Part shown: positions 39,958 through 48,393 of the stretch, piece after piece
Numbering within the stretch: the stretch's first letter is position 1
Layout of the letters: every line of letters starts with the position of its first letter
DNA from: Neobacillus novalis NBRC 102450
Lineage (GTDB): Bacteria; Bacillota; Bacilli; Bacillales; Cytobacillaceae
DNA length: 64,000 nucleotides
Assembly (NCBI RefSeq): GCF_001591805.1
Contig: NZ_BCVP01000027.1
Span: 40,772-104,771, forward strand
Direction: 5' to 3'
The notes under the pieces: model-generated
Database searches by the model: none
Told to the model about the DNA's origin: nothing
The model's input: only the letters and a program-made list of their open reading frames with translations
Position numbers and translations under genes: made by a program

Positions 39958-41439
39958 TTGCAGCGGAAATTATGGATCAAGCTTTGCCTTACATTACTGG
40001 TAATCTCTCAAGTTCTTTTTCCAAAACTAGCATTGGCAGATACCCAGGTAAGGACAAATGAATCAGCAGAAATTCAAATATTGGAAAAAGTAACGACTCA
40101 AACGACAGTCATTAAAGGGAAGACATTCCCGCATGCCGCCATTAAGGTGGAAAATAAACAAGGCCTGCTCAACACGACACAAGCCGATCCGGATGGAATA
40201 TTTGAAGCGGCAATATTGAAGCAGCCTGCAAACACGATTCTCAAAATTACTGTGGATAACGAGGATGGAAGTACATATGCAATCGAAATAACGGTGGCCG
40301 CAACTGGCTGGGTGCTCGCAGGCGGGCTTTGGTATTACTATGGTCCGGATGGCGAAAAGCAGACAGGCTGGATTACCGATAACGGGAGCCGCTACTATCT
40401 TGATCAAACCGGGGTCATGAAAACAGGCTGGGTACTCGATAAAGGCAAGTGGTATTTTTTCAAAAATAGCGGAGCGATGCTGACGGGCTGGATCTCAAGC
40501 GGTGGTAAATGGTATTTCCTCGATAGCACTGGGGTGATGAAGACTGGCTGGGTGTTGGACGGCGGCAAGTGGTATTATCTGGCTGGCTCGGGACAGATGA
40601 AAACGGGCTGGATTAAGGACGGAAACCGCTGGTATTATTTAGCTGCTAATGGCGCGATGAAAACCGGCTGGCTATCGAATGGCGGTAAATGGTACTATCT
40701 GACAGCTAGCGGCGCAATGGCAGTCGGCTGGGTGTTTGATGGAGGCAAATGGTACTATCTTAATTCCGATGGCGCGATGAAAACGGGCTGGATTCAAAGC
40801 GGAGGGGATTGGTATTACCTGAGCGGCAGCGGTGCTGTGTCCTCGGTTGAGCTTAATGCCCCGCTTATCGCGCAAATGCCGGAGCTCCCGCGCGGCTGTG
40901 AAGTTACCTCGCTTGCGATGATGCTCCAAGATGCCGGTGTGAAGGCGAACAAAATGACGTTAGCGTCCCAGGTGCGTCGCGATCCGACCCCGTATTCAAA
41001 AAAGAATGGACAAATCTACTTCGGCAATCCTTATTCAGGGTTTGTCGGTGATATGTATAGTTTTTCTACGCCTGGTCTTGGCGTTTACCACGGACCAATT
41101 GCGGAGCTGGCAGAGAAATATCTGCCCAATCGGGTCGTCGATTTTAGCGGCAGCCGTTTTGAAGAGATTTATAAACACCTCAATAGTGGCAAGCCTGTCT
41201 GGGTGATTGTAACCTCATGGTATGACACCGTCCCATCACAATATTGGCAGACGTGGAATACGCCGACTGGCAAGATTTCCATTACCTATAAGGAACACAG
41301 CGTTCTCATCACAGGTTATGACAGCCAATATATTTATTTCAATGACCCATTATCAGTAACAAAAAACCGCAAAGTCACAATCAGCGCCTTCAAACGCGGC
41401 TGGGAGCAAATGGGTAAACAAGCTATAACCTATCGTTAA
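39958..41439 (+). CDS. Secreted C39-like cysteine peptidase with choline-binding-type repeats
   Basis: A 493 aa exported protein. Signal peptide MQRKLWIKLCLTLLVISQVL ends at LALA/DTQ. An Ig-like domain (about 30-115) is followed by nine cell-wall-binding repeats (about 116-300, pattern GWVLDGGKWYYLNSDGAMKT). The C-terminal domain (about 301-493) is a papain-like C39_2 peptidase: PRGCEVTSLAMML gives the Cys, KEHSVLITGYD the His and YFNDP the Asp. The repeats are of the choline-binding type known from pneumococcal surface proteins, so it probably stays on the wall. The TTG start has AGGGGAGGA 7 nt upstream. The target is unknown. Confidence 0.88.
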   Translation: MQRKLWIKLCLTLLVISQVLFPKLALADTQVRTNESAEIQILEKVTTQTTVIKGKTFPHAAIKVENKQGLLNTTQADPDGIFEAAILKQPANTILKITVDNEDGSTYAIEITVAATGWVLAGGLWYYYGPDGEKQTGWITDNGSRYYLDQTGVMKTGWVLDKGKWYFFKNSGAMLTGWISSGGKWYFLDSTGVMKTGWVLDGGKWYYLAGSGQMKTGWIKDGNRWYYLAANGAMKTGWLSNGGKWYYLTASGAMAVGWVFDGGKWYYLNSDGAMKTGWIQSGGDWYYLSGSGAVSSVELNAPLIAQMPELPRGCEVTSLAMMLQDAGVKANKMTLASQVRRDPTPYSKKNGQIYFGNPYSGFVGDMYSFSTPGLGVYHGPIAELAEKYLPNRVVDFSGSRFEEIYKHLNSGKPVWVIVTSWYDTVPSQYWQTWNTPTGKISITYKEHSVLITGYDSQYIYFNDPLSVTKNRKVTISAFKRGWEQMGKQAITYR

Positions 41440-41448
41440 ATTGTTAAG

Positions 41449-41507
41449 GGTGTCAGGCACTATTTGTAATTTTGTGGAATTTCGAGATGAATAGGGTGTC
41501 AGGCACC
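41449..41507. repeat. Two REP-like palindromes before ywlE
   Basis: GGTGTCAGGCACT (41449-41461) follows the C39 stop; GGTGTCAGGCACC is at 41495-41507. The sequence around the first, CCTATCGTTAAATTGTTAAG, recurs with changes at 43641-43660. Confidence 0.85.
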
Positions 41508-41567
41508 ATTTGTGACTTTCTGGAAACTTTGGATATAATGATAATGAGGAAAGGGGGCAGGCATTTT

Positions 41568-42008
41568 ATGAAGCGAATTTTGTTTGTCTGTACGGGCAAT
41601 ACATGCCGCAGTCCCATGGCGGAAGCAATTTTGAAAAATAAAAACATGGATGGCATCGAAGTCAGGTCGGCAGGGATTTATGCCGCGAGTGGCAGTGAGG
41701 CGTCCGCACATGCCAAAAAAGTGCTCGGCGACAACAAGATCTCACATCAGCATCGCTCAACCCCGCTGACCAAGGCGGAGGTGGAATGGGCCGATCTGAT
41801 TTTAACGATGACCGCCTCGCATAAAGCGTCCATCCTGCTGCAATATCCTCAGGTAAACGTCGAGGTTTTTACCTTAAAGGAATACAGCGGCGAACGATTC
41901 AATCCTGACGTCAGCGATCCCTACGGCAGGAGCCTCGCGACGTATCAAGAAACCTTTCGCGAGCTGGAGGAATTAATTAATAAAGCTCTTGAAAAATTAA
42001 AACCATAA
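41568..42008 (+). CDS. ywlE: Protein-arginine phosphatase YwlE
   Basis: Low-molecular-weight phosphatase of 146 aa. The P-loop FVCTGNTCRSPMAEA carries a Thr in CTGNTCRS, the residue that favours phospho-arginine over phospho-tyrosine; the general-acid loop is DVSDPYG. It removes phosphates that McsB places on proteins such as CtsR. Start ATG 41568 behind GAAAGGGGG; the longer frame from 41472 runs through the REP copy and is not used. Confidence 0.92.
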   Translation: MKRILFVCTGNTCRSPMAEAILKNKNMDGIEVRSAGIYAASGSEASAHAKKVLGDNKISHQHRSTPLTKAEVEWADLILTMTASHKASILLQYPQVNVEVFTLKEYSGERFNPDVSDPYGRSLATYQETFRELEELINKALEKLKP

Positions 42009-42193
42009 TGCTTAACGGAAGCTCTCTACTTAAATGGGGAGCTTTTTGTTCTGATAAAGGTTAGACCAGTGCTCTTTTTTAATAGAGTGCTTTTATTTTA
42101 CGAATCCAGCTCAAAATTGTATTAATCTTTATATTTTTAAGCCGGTATGTCAAAATTAAATGAAGATCAAGAATGGAACAGGAGGATTTTTAC

Positions 42194-42640
42194 ATGAAAG
42201 TTGCACTGGCATCAGATCATGGCGGCATCCATATTCGCAAGGAAATCGCCAATTTAATGGATGAATTAAAGATTGACTATGTTGATTTTGGCTGTGAATG
42301 TGAAACATCGGTGGATTATCCGGATTATGCGCTCCCTGTCGCCGAAAAGGTGGCGAGCGGCGAGTTCGACAGAGGGATTTTGATTTGCGGCACCGGTATT
42401 GGCATGAGTATTGCTGCTAACAAGGTGAAAGGCATCCGCTGTGCCTTAGTGCACGACACGTTTAGTGCCAAAGCAACTCGAGCTCATAATGATACAAACG
42501 TGCTCGCGATGGGTGAACGCGTGATTGGGCCTGGTTTGGCGCGAGATATCGCTGAAATCTGGCTGACAGAGAAATTTGAGGGCGGACGACATGCAGGCCG
42601 CGTCGGCAAAATCACTGAATATGAAGAAAAGAATCTCTAA
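42194..42640 (+). CDS. rpiB: Ribose-5-phosphate isomerase B
   Basis: Interconverts ribose 5-phosphate and ribulose 5-phosphate; 148 aa. Motifs are ALASDHGGIHIRKE, TSVDYPDYA and the catalytic Cys loop ICGTGIGMSIAANKV. CAGGAGG is 8 nt before the ATG. The ywlE-rpiB-ywlG-glyA order matches B. subtilis. Confidence 0.95.
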   Translation: MKVALASDHGGIHIRKEIANLMDELKIDYVDFGCECETSVDYPDYALPVAEKVASGEFDRGILICGTGIGMSIAANKVKGIRCALVHDTFSAKATRAHNDTNVLAMGERVIGPGLARDIAEIWLTEKFEGGRHAGRVGKITEYEEKNL

Positions 42641-42681
42641 CAATAAAGGGTGACTTTTCGTAAAAAAGGCTTTTTTGCTGA

Positions 42682-42807
42682 TTCGCAAATAAGAGGTGAC
42701 TTTTCGCAAATAAAACAGGTAGATTCGCAAATAAAAGCTGCAATTTCGCAAATAAAACAGGAAAATTCGCAAATAAACTAGGTTTTTTCGTAAATAAACA
42801 TGAAGAT
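42682..42807. repeat. 21-bp tandem array, TTCGCAAATAAA type, 6 units
   Basis: Units of exactly 21 bp start at 42682, 42703, 42724, 42745, 42766 and 42787, each TTCGCAAATAA (or TTCGTAAATAA) plus a variable tail; a longer imperfect unit precedes. It fills much of the 293 bp rpiB-ywlG gap. It lacks the AATGTCTAA leader. Confidence 0.9.
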
Positions 42808-42933
42808 GAGACTGAATAGGCTCACCAGCAGATAATTTTTACGATATTTTTTGAAAAAAGGTAGATTTGCTGATTCGATTCGTTAGAAACCAACAAATTA
42901 TCCGAGAATAGTCTTATCGAAAGGGCGTGTCCG

Positions 42934-43503
42934 ATGATGATTCACGAATGGGAAAAAGAGTTGGAAGCGATTTTAACAGAATTCAAGGAGCAAGCCGCAT
43001 TTAAGCCGGGACAGCTATTGGTGATCGGCTGCAGCACGAGCGAGGTCATCGGCGAACGAATCGGCACCTCGGGCACCATCGAAGTTGCCGAAATGATCTT
43101 TCGCGAGTTGAAAAAGCTTCAGTTGGAGCAGGGGATCCATCTCGCTTTTCAATGCTGCGAGCACTTAAATAGGGCGCTTGTTGTCGAGCGCAGAGCGGCC
43201 GAGCAGCGCGGGTTCGACGAGGTGTCCGTTATCCCTGTCCGCAAGGCGGGCGGAGCGATGGCGACGTACGCGTTTGGGCAAATGGATGATGCAGTTGTGG
43301 TGGAGTTTGTCCAGGCGGAATCAGGGATTGATATCGGCCACACGTTGATTGGCATGCATTTGAAACATGTAGCCGTACCAATCCGCGTCAAGCAAAAAAC
43401 CATCGGCCAAGCCTATGTAACCCTAGCTAAAGTACGTCCAAAACTGATTGGCGGCGCCAGAGCCGTCTATGAACGAAACAAAGAGAACTCAAGCTGTTCT
43501 TAA
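42934..43503 (+). CDS. ywlG: DUF436/TIGR01440 family protein (YwlG)
   Basis: A 189 aa conserved cytoplasmic protein of unknown function. Family signs are [34 protein letters not shown] and [27 protein letters not shown] precedes the ATG pair at 42934/42937. Its fixed place next to glyA in bacilli suggests a link to one-carbon or nucleotide metabolism, but nothing more specific can be said. Confidence 0.88.
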   Translation: MMIHEWEKELEAILTEFKEQAAFKPGQLLVIGCSTSEVIGERIGTSGTIEVAEMIFRELKKLQLEQGIHLAFQCCEHLNRALVVERRAAEQRGFDEVSVIPVRKAGGAMATYAFGQMDDAVVVEFVQAESGIDIGHTLIGMHLKHVAVPIRVKQKTIGQAYVTLAKVRPKLIGGARAVYERNKENSSCS

Positions 43504-43513
43504 AAATGTCCTT

Positions 43514-43673
43514 GGTGTCAGGCACCAGCAGCCAAACCCTAGGGTGTCAGGCACCACAGCAAAAACCCCTGGTGTCAGGCACCCCGCCCAAAGGACCACG
43601 GCCATACAGCCGGGTTTCAGGCACCATTAATCTGTTATCACCTATCGTTAGGTTGTTAATGGTGTCAGGCACC
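43514..43673. repeat. Cluster of five REP-like copies between ywlG and glyA
   Basis: GGTGTCAGGCACC occurs at 43514-43526, 43543-43555, 43571-43583 and 43661-43673, with a one-mismatch copy GGTTTCAGGCACC at 43613-43625. All read in one direction with 28-48 bp spacing. Confidence 0.9.
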
Positions 43674-43683
43674 ATATAAAATT

Positions 43684-43711
43684 TTTACATAAGGGAAAAA
43701 CGTGCTAAAAT
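43684..43711 (+). promoter_or_regulatory. Sigma A promoter of glyA
   Basis: TTTACA (43684-43689), 16 bp, TAAAAT (43706-43711). It begins directly after the last REP copy, so the repeats lie outside the core promoter. No clear PurR box was found. Confidence 0.65.
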
Positions 43712-43777
43712 GGAGAGGGAATTTTCAAATTGTTTACGTTTTCACATAATGTGTAATCGTGTTAAGGGGGATTTATC

Positions 43778-45019
43778 ATGAAGCATTTGTCAGAAGCGGA
43801 CGAGCAGGTTTTTCAAGCGATTCAGAAAGAATTAGGCCGTCAGCGCAGTAAAATCGAATTAATTGCCTCAGAAAACTTTGTCAGCGAAGCGGTTATGGAG
43901 GCGCAGGGATCCGTTTTAACCAATAAATATGCAGAGGGCTACCCTGGCCGACGCTACTACGGCGGCTGTGAATATGTTGATGTGGTCGAGGACCTCGCCC
44001 GTGACCGTGCCAAGGAGATTTTCGGAGCGGAGTATGTGAACGTTCAGCCGCATTCAGGCGCACAAGCCAATATGGCCGTCTACTTTACCGTTCTTGAGCA
44101 GGGCGATACCGTTCTCGGCATGAACCTCTCCCACGGCGGTCACTTAACACACGGCAGTCCCGTTAACTTCAGTGGTATTCAATATAACTTTGTTGAATAT
44201 GGTGTAGATGAAACAACACACCGCATCAATTATGAGGTTGTCCGTGAAAAAGCACTTGAGCACAAGCCAAAGATGATTGTTGCCGGTGCCAGCGCCTATC
44301 CACGCGCGATTGACTTTGCCAAATTCCGTGAGATTGCCAATGAAGTTGGCGCTTATTTAATGGTCGATATGGCCCACATCGCCGGACTCGTTGCGGCAGG
44401 CCTGCATCAAAATCCGGTGCCGTATGCAGATTTCGTCACGACGACGACGCATAAAACGTTAAGAGGTCCACGCGGCGGGATGATCCTTTGCAAAGAGGAA
44501 TATGGCAAAAAGATTGATAAATCGATTTTCCCTGGGATCCAAGGCGGTCCGCTGATGCATGTCATCGCCGCCAAAGCGGTTGCCTTTGGCGAAGCACTAG
44601 AGCCAAGCTTTAAAGAATACGCGGAGCACATTATTGCTAACGCCAAGCGCTTAGCGGAAAGTCTTGAAAAAGAAGGCTTAAAGCTTGTCTCCGGCGGGAC
44701 CGATAACCATTTGCTGCTGGTGGATGTCCAGAACCTTGGTCTAACAGGCAAGGTGGCCGAAAAGGTGCTTGATGAAATCGGCATCACGGTTAACAAAAAC
44801 ACGATTCCATTCGATCCGCAAAGCCCGTTTGTTACAAGCGGAATCCGCATTGGTACAGCTGCCGTCACAAGCCGTGGCTTCGGACTAGAAGAAATGGACG
44901 AAATTGCCTCCATCATCGCCTACACATTGAAGAATCATGAGGATGCAGCAAAGCTTGAAGAGGCGAGCAAACGCGTTGAAGCATTAACAAGCAACTTCAC
45001 CCTTTATCCGGAATATTAA
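43778..45019 (+). CDS. glyA: Serine hydroxymethyltransferase
   Basis: PLP enzyme (413 aa) that interconverts serine and glycine and supplies methylene-tetrahydrofolate. Motifs include [20 protein letters not shown], the PLP Lys in [14 protein letters not shown] and [25 protein letters not shown] precedes the ATG. In B. subtilis upp follows directly; here another gene is inserted. Confidence 0.97.
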   Translation: MKHLSEADEQVFQAIQKELGRQRSKIELIASENFVSEAVMEAQGSVLTNKYAEGYPGRRYYGGCEYVDVVEDLARDRAKEIFGAEYVNVQPHSGAQANMAVYFTVLEQGDTVLGMNLSHGGHLTHGSPVNFSGIQYNFVEYGVDETTHRINYEVVREKALEHKPKMIVAGASAYPRAIDFAKFREIANEVGAYLMVDMAHIAGLVAAGLHQNPVPYADFVTTTTHKTLRGPRGGMILCKEEYGKKIDKSIFPGIQGGPLMHVIAAKAVAFGEALEPSFKEYAEHIIANAKRLAESLEKEGLKLVSGGTDNHLLLVDVQNLGLTGKVAEKVLDEIGITVNKNTIPFDPQSPFVTSGIRIGTAAVTSRGFGLEEMDEIASIIAYTLKNHEDAAKLEEASKRVEALTSNFTLYPEY

Positions 45020-45029
45020 ACGTTACCTG

Positions 45030-45057
45030 TCGGCCTTCACTACGAAGGCCGATTTTT
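45030..45057 (+). terminator. Intrinsic terminator after glyA
   Basis: TCGGCCTTC pairs with GAAGGCCGA and is followed by TTTTT. Confidence 0.92.
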
Positions 45058-45133
45058 CGCTTTATCGTAGTCGATTATTGAAAAAAATGTCGATTTTTCT
45101 ATAAAAAAGACATCTATACTTCCTAAAAAAATA

Positions 45134-45163
45134 TGGTATGATTCTATTGTTCAAAAATTGAAC
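45134..45163 (+). promoter_or_regulatory. Extended -10 promoter with GTTCAA/TTGAAC inverted repeat
   Basis: TGGTATGAT (45134-45142) is an extended -10; a good -35 is missing. The predicted start falls in the perfect inverted repeat GTTCAA-AAA-TTGAAC (45149-45163). This is a plausible operator, possibly for the winged-helix domain of the protein encoded just downstream. Confidence 0.55.
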
Positions 45164-45184
45164 AGGTTGGAGTTGAATCGCACT

Positions 45185-47068
45185 ATGTACAAATTTCGTC
45201 TATTAGAACTGATTTCAAAGGAACCGGAAATTAGTCAACGAGCATTAGCAGATTTATGTAATCTTTCCATCGGGAAAGTAAATTATACATTGAATGATTT
45301 AGTTGAAGATGAGTACATCACGATTGAGAAATCGAGTAATAAACACTGCTATCTCATTACTGAATTAGGGATTGAATTTCTGAAAAGTGAGGTAGAGCAG
45401 CTTCATGAAACGAAGATCAAGCTGTACAGCAAGGAAAGGAAAACGGTAAAACAAGCAGTCATCCTCGCGGCCGGGGAAAAGTCAGAATTTAATTTACCGG
45501 CCTGCCTGCTTCCCATCAAGGATACGACCCTTTTAGAGCGAAACATTGCCATTTTAGAGAATAACGGGATTGAAAAAATCATCATTGTCACCGGTTATCA
45601 CAAAGAGGCCTTTGCCGAAGCAGAATTTTTAAAAGGAAAAGACAATCTGCACTTTGTTGAAAATCCAAGGTATTTGTGGACGGGAAGTATGGCCTCACTT
45701 GCCACGGCGAATGACTTGATTACTGATGATTTCCTTCTATTTGAAGATGATATTCTTATCGAGGAAACGGCCGTTACGGAACTGCTCAACCACCCTGAAC
45801 GGGACTGCATTCTGGTCACAAAAGAAAGTGGATTGGGCGATGAGGCATTCATCGAAATTCAGAACAATCATCTGTATAAAATCTCCAAGGACATTCACCA
45901 GTTAAACCGGATTGACGGCGAGATGACGGGGATTACGAAGATTTCTTATGAAGTGTACGTGGAAATGCTTCGTTTATTTGAGAACAATAAAAATCCATAT
46001 GTAAATTACGAGTACTTACTCCTAGATGTATCAAGAAAAATAGAGATTGGTTTTTTAAAGATTCCTGATTTGATTTGGGCGGAAATTGACAGCTATCTGC
46101 ATCATTTTAAAGTGGTTGATAACATCTACCCATCCCTCCAAAAAAAAGAAGCTGATTTTAAAGAAAGAGAGCTGAAGCAAGTCATTGCAGCCGCTTTGAA
46201 CATCAGCGTCGAAGAGGTGACCGCTGTCGAGGTGCTTGGCGGCTTAACGAATCGGAATTATAAAGTCATGACCAGCACGGATCAATTGGCAGTGAGGATA
46301 CCGGGAAAAGGAACCGAGCACTATATTAATCGGCTGGCAGAGAAGGTTCATTCGCAGATTACCAGCCGGCTTGGAATTAATCCCGAGGTGATTTACTTCG
46401 ATGAACAAACGGGCTTGAAGATTGTTCGCTTTATCCCAGATGCGGAAACACTTAATCCGAAGACAGGCACACGAGAAGATAACCTCGTCAAGGTAGCGGG
46501 GATTTTTAACACGCTGCATACATCTGGGGAGACGTTCAGCACCCGGTTTGATGTATTTGAAAAAATAACCGAATATGAAACTATTTTGTCCACGTTAAAT
46601 GGAAAGTTGTTCGATGGCCATGCCGAAGTGAAACAACAGGTGCTCGAACTAGAGGCCTTCTATCAATCCTTACGGGTACAGCTCGTTCCCTGCCATAATG
46701 ACCCGCTGGCGGAGAACTTCGTCAAGAACGGGGAGGAGCGGATGTACTTGATTGACTGGGAATTTTCCGGGATGAACGACCCGCTTTGGGATATCGCCGG
46801 CTATATCATTGAGGCCGAACTGTCTCCTGCAGAGGAAAAGCTATTCTTGCTGGAATACTTCAACGGCGAGATCACGAGCGCAAACCTGCAGCAACTGTTA
46901 TTGAATAAGATTTTCTTGGATTTTCTCTGGACAATCTGGGCCTTGATGAAGGAAGCCGGCGGCGAAGATTTTGGCTCTTACGCCTTCACGCGCTTTACCC
47001 GTGCACAAAGCAATTTACTGCAATACCAAAATCAGTTTAAGGGTACCGAGGAATTTGGAAAAATTTAA
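45185..47068 (+). CDS. Fusion of winged HTH, LicC-like nucleotidyltransferase and LicA-like choline kinase
   Basis: A 627 aa three-part protein. Residues 1-60 form a MarR-like winged helix (EISQRALADLCNLSIGKVNY). Residues about 90-320 are a nucleotidyltransferase (AVILAAGEKSEFNLPACLLP; LLFEDDILIEETA; WAEIDSYLHHFKV). The remainder is a LicA/choline-kinase fold: GGLTNRNYKV, AVRIPGKGTEHYINR, LVPCHNDPLAENFV and LIDWEFSGMNDPLWDIA. The usual path is choline to phosphocholine to CDP-choline. The GxGxR and PK signature of the nucleotidyltransferase is altered (AGEKSEF; LPACL), so activity or nucleotide choice may differ. ATG 45185 is favoured; in-frame TTG codons at 45158-45173 crowd the GGTTGGAG site. 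It is inserted between glyA and upp. Confidence 0.85.
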   Translation: MYKFRLLELISKEPEISQRALADLCNLSIGKVNYTLNDLVEDEYITIEKSSNKHCYLITELGIEFLKSEVEQLHETKIKLYSKERKTVKQAVILAAGEKSEFNLPACLLPIKDTTLLERNIAILENNGIEKIIIVTGYHKEAFAEAEFLKGKDNLHFVENPRYLWTGSMASLATANDLITDDFLLFEDDILIEETAVTELLNHPERDCILVTKESGLGDEAFIEIQNNHLYKISKDIHQLNRIDGEMTGITKISYEVYVEMLRLFENNKNPYVNYEYLLLDVSRKIEIGFLKIPDLIWAEIDSYLHHFKVVDNIYPSLQKKEADFKERELKQVIAAALNISVEEVTAVEVLGGLTNRNYKVMTSTDQLAVRIPGKGTEHYINRLAEKVHSQITSRLGINPEVIYFDEQTGLKIVRFIPDAETLNPKTGTREDNLVKVAGIFNTLHTSGETFSTRFDVFEKITEYETILSTLNGKLFDGHAEVKQQVLELEAFYQSLRVQLVPCHNDPLAENFVKNGEERMYLIDWEFSGMNDPLWDIAGYIIEAELSPAEEKLFLLEYFNGEITSANLQQLLLNKIFLDFLWTIWALMKEAGGEDFGSYAFTRFTRAQSNLLQYQNQFKGTEEFGKI

Positions 47069-47106
47069 TGAAAAAGGTGTAGCTAAAAAGGAACCAGATT
47101 ATGCAT

Positions 47107-47138
47107 AAAACTTGCCGGTATTTGTCGGCAAGTTTTTT
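47107..47138 (+). terminator. Intrinsic terminator after the LicC-LicA fusion gene
   Basis: AAAACTTGCCG pairs with CGGCAAGTTTT followed by TT, so upp has its own transcript start. Confidence 0.9.
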
Positions 47139-47234
47139 CTTCGAGAGACAGGCTTCGAGTTGCTCATTGCAATTTATTTCTGTAAAATAGTACGGAGTGT
47201 TTGAATAATTATTTTTTAAAAAGGGGCGATTATT

Positions 47235-47864
47235 GTGGCAAAGGTATACGTCTTCGACCATCCGCTGATCCAACACAAGCTTACGTACATACGGGATATT
47301 CATACGGGAACAAAGGAGTTCCGCGAGCTCGTCGACGAAGTGGCGACATTGATGGCGTTTGAAATCACAAGGGATATGCCGCTTGAAGATATCGAGATTG
47401 AAACACCGGTTTGCAAAACAAAATCAAAGGTGTTGTCAGGGAAAAAACTAGGGTTGGTTCCGATTTTACGTGCTGGAATTGGCATGGTGGACGGAATGTT
47501 GAAATGTATTCCAGCCGCGAAGGTAGGCCATGTCGGCTTATACCGCGACCCGGAAACATTAAAGCCAGTTGAATATTATGTGAAGCTTCCAAGTGACGTC
47601 GAAGAGCGCGACTTCATCGTCGTTGATCCAATGCTGGCAACAGGCGGCTCCGCGATTGATGCGATTTATGCCTTGAAAAAGCGCGGTGCGAAACACATCA
47701 AATTTATGTGCTTGATTGCCGCACCAGAAGGCGTCGAGGCCGTGAAAACGGAGCATCCGGACGTCGATATTTACATCGCCGCTCTGGATGAGAAATTGAA
47801 CGACCACGGCTACATCGTGCCAGGCCTGGGCGATGCCGGCGACCGGTTATTTGGAACGAAATAA
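47235..47864 (+). CDS. upp: Uracil phosphoribosyltransferase
   Basis: Salvages uracil with PRPP to UMP; 209 aa. The PRPP loop is [17 protein letters not shown], and [16 protein letters not shown] and the C-terminal [18 protein letters not shown] are family hallmarks. GTG start with AAGGGG upstream. Confidence 0.97.
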   Translation: MAKVYVFDHPLIQHKLTYIRDIHTGTKEFRELVDEVATLMAFEITRDMPLEDIEIETPVCKTKSKVLSGKKLGLVPILRAGIGMVDGMLKCIPAAKVGHVGLYRDPETLKPVEYYVKLPSDVEERDFIVVDPMLATGGSAIDAIYALKKRGAKHIKFMCLIAAPEGVEAVKTEHPDVDIYIAALDEKLNDHGYIVPGLGDAGDRLFGTK

Positions 47865-47871
47865 TTTTTTG

Positions 47872-47902
47872 AAAAAAAGTCGAGTCTACTCGGCTTTTTT
47901 TT
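47872..47902 (+). terminator. Intrinsic terminator after upp
   Basis: An A-run and GTCGAG pair with CTCGGC and a T-run of eight. Confidence 0.85.
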
Positions 47903-47913
47903 GTGTTTATTTT

Positions 47914-48056
47914 TCCAATAAATGTCTAAGCAGACAAAACACCTTGAAAAATAGACAAAACCGTTTGAAAAGTAGACAAAACTATCAAAAAAATAGACAA
48001 AACCTCTTGAAATATAGACAAAACCCCCATAAAAATAGACAAAACTTTTCCACGGC
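47914..48056. repeat. 21-bp tandem array with leader, TAGACAAAAC type, 6 units
   Basis: The leader CCAATAAATGTCTAAG is followed by units of exactly 21 bp at 47931, 47952, 47973, 47994, 48015 and 48036. Core TAGACAAAAC, variable middle, A-run. It occupies the first third of the 529 bp upp-protease gap; the rest is an AT-rich control region. Confidence 0.92.
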
Positions 48057-48183
48057 AAAAAATCGCCTATCTAAAAGAGAAAACATTCCCAAAAACCATT
48101 TGAAAAATGGGTAAATCGATAAAATACCTTCAATAAATTGATATTCCAAAAAAACTCCAAACCAAAATGAAAATAATTTCCGA

Positions 48184-48257
48184 TTTGTCGAAAAAAAGTT
48201 GGTGATGTATGTTTTTCCTCTTTATACCATTATATTGAAGATTCGAAAAATGTCGAA
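48184..48257 (+). promoter_or_regulatory. Two candidate Spo0A boxes
   Basis: TTTGTCGAA (48184-48192) and AATGTCGAA (48249-48257) contain TGTCGAA, the core of the 0A box, in the same orientation. They lie upstream of the protease promoter. Confidence 0.5.
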
Positions 48258-48287
48258 AAATATTTATCTTTAAAATTGAAAATTATA

Positions 48288-48316
48288 TTGACCAAATTTG
48301 TAATATCTTTTAAGAT
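48288..48316 (+). promoter_or_regulatory. Sigma A promoter of the large subtilase
   Basis: TTGACC (48288-48293), 17 bp, TAAGAT (48311-48316), 78 nt before the start codon. Confidence 0.75.
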
Positions 48317-48393
48317 AAAGTTTACCTATTTTGATTTTTCGAATAATTATTTCAAATCAAAATTTGATAGACATATAGGGGGGAAAGGCTTTC

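Noticed and set aside
47833..48114. Plus-strand open frame across the TAGACAAAAC array (RQNxxKN heptads)
   Set aside because: Starts inside upp and follows the repeat; no ribosome site.
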